Of a stretch of DNA of 64,000 bases, positions 60,870 to 64,000 are shown piece after piece. The stretch is from positions 62,001-126,000 of the forward strand of contig CAUYUJ010017838.1 of NCBI GenBank assembly GCA_963575745.1. Direction: 5' to 3'. The notes below the pieces were generated by a model. That model was not told the origin of the DNA and searched no databases. It was given only the letters and a program-made list of their open reading frames with translations. Position 1 is the first letter of the stretch. Every line of letters starts with the position of its first letter. The DNA is from Prorocentrum cordatum. Its lineage: Eukaryota > Sar > Dinophyceae > Prorocentrales > Prorocentraceae. The translations under genes were made by a program, and so were the position numbers.

Positions 60870-61420
60870 ATGGCCCAAGACGGCTCCAAGAGCGCCTCAG
60901 AGAACCCAAGATGAGCTCCAAGATGGCTCAAGATAGCGCAAGATCGCTCGAGATGGCTCCTAAGATGGTTCCAAGAAGCCCAAAGACGGCCCCAAGATAA
61001 CTCCAAGTGGCCAAACAGCTCCCCAAGGAGGCCCCGAAGAGGCCAAAATCGTCCCAAAACCTAAGGAAAATCAATGATTTTTGCTTTCTCGCCTTTTCGC
61101 TTCCGATGGCCATCCGAGGCCTGGAGATGGCTCCAAGATGGCCCAAGAGGGCCCCAAGAGAGCCCCAAAAGAGCCCCAAGACGGCCCCAAGAGCGCCCAA
61201 GAGCACTCCAAGAGCGTTCCAAGAGGGGTCCAAGAGGCGATTTTAGGGGCTTCCGAGGGGGGGCGCTAATTAAACCCCCCCTCTTGTTTGATCGACTCCC
61301 TCCAAGATGGCCCCAAAAGCGCCCCGAAGGCTCCCCAGAGCGCCTCAAGAGGGTCCCAAGAGGCGCCCAAGATGCCCCAAGGCGCCCAAAAAGCCCTCCA
61401 AGAGGCCCTCAAAAGACCCC
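60870..61420. repeat. CCAAGAGGGCCC-type degenerate minisatellite
   Basis: ccccaagagagccccaaaag, ccaagatggc and caagaggcgcccaag modules, with tttctcgccttttcgcttcc (61,086) in the middle. The same arrangement, including the ctcgccttttcg core, is seen at 23.3-23.9 kb. Confidence 0.8.
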
Positions 61421-61434
61421 CAAGAAGCTCCTTC

Positions 61435-61560
61435 CCCTCCTCCTCCTCCTCCTCCGATTCTTCCTCCTTCTCCGTCCTCCTCCTCCTCCTCCTCCTCCTC
61501 TCCTCCTCCTCCTCCTCCTCCGACGACGACGACGACGACGACGACTCCTCTTCCATCCTC
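61435..61560. repeat. (CTC)n then (ACG)n microsatellite
   Basis: ctcctcctcctc to 61,521, then gacgacgacgacgacgac. Confidence 0.95.
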
Positions 61561-61696
61561 CCCCTCTCGGGGTCTGTGACAGCTTCCCCCGCCCTTTGTT
61601 ATTCTGCATGCTCCCCGACTTCCCTGATCACCTCAACTCCCCTGAGCATCGTTTCTGGATGGGCTGGTGGGGATACGCGAAGCGTCAACAATTTGG

Positions 61697-61698
61697 TA

Positions 61699-61756
<58 letters not shown>

Positions 61757-61804
61757 CTATGCTGATGATGATGCTGATGATGATGGTGATGGTGATGGTG
61801 ATGG

Positions 61805-61864
<60 letters not shown>

Positions 61865-61875
61865 CGATGACGATA
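61697..61875. repeat. (GAT)n microsatellite
   Basis: About 180 bases of gatgatgat with occasional ggt and gac triplets. Confidence 0.95.
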
Positions 61876-61919
61876 GTGGTGGCGGTGGGGATGTTTCTGA
61901 TAATGATGCTGATGATGAG

Positions 61920-62570
61920 TAGGACGAGGAGGAATGAGGGAAGAGGAGGCCAAGGGGAGGACGAAGAAGAGGTGGTAGGAGGGGAGGGCGGAAGGAGGGG
62001 GGAGGATGAGCAGGAGGATGCACGGAGGAGTGAAATTAGATAACGATGAGAGGAGGAGGAGGAGGAGGAGGAAAGCAGGAGCATCTGGAGAAGATGGATA
62101 TGATGGTATCACACATCACTGGGAAATTGCACGGAGCAGGAAAGAGAAGGAACAAAGGGAAGGAGGGGGGAGGATAACAGGGAGAACGAGGACGGAGAGG
62201 GAGGCGGCCGAGGGGGCCCGCGCCAGACATCGGCCGAGGCCGCCCGGACCTGGCGGCTCGCAAAGAGGGGTGGGTGAATGGGGGGCATCTGCGCAGAAGT
62301 CACGGTGGCATCTCGGAAGCCGTCCCCACTCTTTTTTGTCGCAATGGCGAGGGAGTCACAGGCGCGGTTGAACTGGAAGGGGGGCGCGGCCCGGCGAAGT
62401 GCGCATCGAATCCAGAGGAGAAAATTGTCTACACATCAACTCTCGACGGTCCGCGCGGAATTTTTGGATCTGCGCTGGCCCCTCGCCCCCGCCGCGCGGA
62501 GCGCGCCAGCGGCGGCGCCGCCAGGGGAGCCCAGCATTTATCCCGCTAGCGATGGCATCATCGTGGGCTC
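61920..62570. other. purine-rich and unassigned DNA
   Basis: ggaggaggaggaggagg at 62,054-62,072 and agggaaggaggggggagg near 62,157. No gene recognised. Confidence 0.35.
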
Positions 62571-64000
62571 ATCGGTAGCATGTCCAGGAGGGCGCAACTA
62601 CCGGAGTATGCAACCACAAATGGCCTGAGAGGAGGAGAAGGAGGGAGAGGATGGTCTCGGCCACGGCCCTGCACCTGGACTGCATGAAAGAGAATATCAG
62701 CGGCGCCGAAATCTGATCGCGATCACGCAAAGCATGAAACATGGAAAAGAATAGGTCAGAAGAAATCCCCTGGCAACTGAAGACGACTCCCGGAATAGAC
62801 TTTGCGGAACAACACTCGGCGCTGAGAGAGGACTTCCAAAAACACACGCTGGCAGGCCAGGGGCAAGCTTAGCTGGGGCACTCTGAGCTACAGGACGTTC
62901 ATCGTGAGGTCGTATAGAATCTCCTCCCGCCACCCTGCATCATGACCTATACGTCACAATCACCCCAGGCGTGTCTACATCCCCGAGACGTGCACCAGCC
63001 ATTGCATATGGCTCTTAGCCGGCCATTAATGATGTTGAAGGGCAGGTCCCTGGTCACAACCCAAAAATGTATAAAACATACGATCTGCATCAGCCCGCGT
63101 AGCCAGCGAATAAAAATGTTAAGGGCGAGAGGGAAGCAACTGAGCAGCAGAGGGGATGTCGGAGCGGGCAAACAGGAACTCAAAGACACGCTCCTGGAGG
63201 TTGGAGGAGGGACGACGGACCGGGCCACGGTGAGCAGCTTCGATCAGGTCCTGGGCCCTGAACAGATGACCAGAAGTCGGCAGGTCAACCTGCGGCGGGT
63301 ACTTCGGCGCAAACGCGCTCATCATCGCCCAATCCCTCTTCCCAGGACCGCTTCGTCGATATCTGGAGGGGTGGGTAGGGCGTGGGTAGCTTCTTGCAGA
63401 CCAGAGTGGTGCGCGCAGGGACATAGTTTTATCCCCAGGCGGATGCTGCCTTGCCCGATCGTGGAAGAGTGCATCTGCAGGCCCATCCCTTGTGGGAGCC
63501 CGTCACGCCACTGGTCAGCAGGCATGTAGCGAGGCTGGGCGGAGCCTACCTGCGCTCCTAAATGGTCAGTTGACTGCGCAGCGAGGGTTTGCGGGCGAAC
63601 AGCAGCGCGGGCCATGCGCCTGGTGCGGGGGTCGGAGGCCGCGTCGACGCGGTCCTGAACGCTGCGCGGCGTCTGCGGGGCGCGGCGGCCACAGCCGCTC
63701 GCAGGAGTGGCGGTGAAGATCCGGAATTCCTGCGAGCCAGCAGCGATGTAGGCGTTGCCTCCGAAGGCGCCGGCCATGGCGTCCGACGCTGTGCTGCGGA
63801 TCAGTTATCTGAACCATCTGCTGGTAGTTCTCGGAGTCAGGGTGGAATGCGAAGACCCGCGTCGCTTGCTCTACCGCGTCGGTGCCGGCCGTAGCTTCAA
63901 TGGCTCCCACCAGTGCGGGAAATTGTGCTTGGCCCAGGTCGGCGATGTTCCACCCTAGGGGGAACCCTTGCTCGGGGTCGGTGGGCCCCGCTTGTGCAGG
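62570..64000 (-). mobile_element. decayed 3' part of a LINE (runs off right edge)
   Basis: In the frame 62,947-63,228 the minus strand ends with Arg-Leu-Arg-Ala-Ile-Cys-Asn-Gly-Trp-Cys-Thr-Ser-Arg (around 62,987-63,023), which matches the Leu-x-x-Trp-x-Thr-x-Arg region preceding the C-terminal zinc motif of dinoflagellate LINEs. A Pro-Ala-Cys-Val-Phe-Gly segment follows about 130 bases downstream in another frame, where the zinc motif is expected. Upstream frames (63,119-63,424; 63,322-63,777) are protein-like but unrecognised and interrupted. Confidence 0.4.

Noticed and set aside
1-64000. tRNA, rRNA or other structural RNA genes
   Set aside because: I looked for GGTTCGA-type B-box sequences and conserved rRNA motifs by eye and found no convincing case; a covariance-model search would be needed to exclude them.

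Overview
The window looks like repeat-rich nuclear DNA of a dinoflagellate, most likely a free-living or symbiotic core dinoflagellate. The evidence is indirect. Every recognisable coding block is a retroelement of a type I associate with dinoflagellate genomes: a Gag with Asp-Thr-Ala-Cys protease, LINEs with an endonuclease plus a [H/L]-x-DD reverse transcriptase, and Copia polyproteins with Leu-Tyr-Gly-His-Pro-Leu-Ala-Gly and Tyr-Val-Asp-Asp motifs. Simple-sequence and minisatellite DNA is very abundant, most of the sequence is visibly GC-rich, and no host housekeeping gene, rRNA or tRNA could be identified. Species assignment is not possible from this view.

Layout: 1-3.1 kb is the 5' part of a Gag-protease retroelement running off the left edge (minus strand). 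3.4-5.4 kb is tandem-repeat DNA. 5.8-8.7 kb is a degenerate dinoflagellate-type reverse transcriptase element. 9.4-13.7 kb is a frameshifted but recognisable LINE (endonuclease, reverse transcriptase, C-terminal zinc finger). 14-18.9 kb is GC-rich unassigned DNA with two copies of a small element bounded by 14-bp inverted repeats. 18.9-20.5 kb holds the 3' end of another LINE. 20.7-25.6 kb is a run of micro- and minisatellites that includes a ~790-bp giant inverted repeat. 25.6-30 kb is a third, highly decayed LINE. 30-36.8 kb is unassigned DNA with a third copy of the small inverted-repeat element and a 600-bp GGGCTATA array.

The main object is a complete LTR retrotransposon at 36,818-54,923 (18.1 kb). 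It has 195/196-bp LTRs beginning TGTG and ending CACA, with about five substitutions and one indel between them, and a perfect 5-bp target duplication (GTAAA). It is on the minus strand. It encodes a long coiled-coil Gag with three CCCH zinc fingers, an Asp-Ser-Gly protease, a DDE integrase, a YVDD reverse transcriptase and RNase H in Copia order. About 8 kb of additional open reading frames then follow pol. Those carry a domain that reads as a Tpt1/KptA RNA 2'-phosphotransferase, split across two overlapping frames. Several in-frame stops and frameshifts suggest a recently disabled copy.

Right of the element, 54.9-56.1 kb is the composite repeat into which it inserted. 56.1-59.6 kb is mostly unassigned lower-GC DNA, 59.6-62.1 kb is triplet repeats and CAAGAGGGCC-type minisatellite, and 62.6-64 kb is a remnant of a further LINE. 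All seven retroelements lie in the same (minus) orientation.
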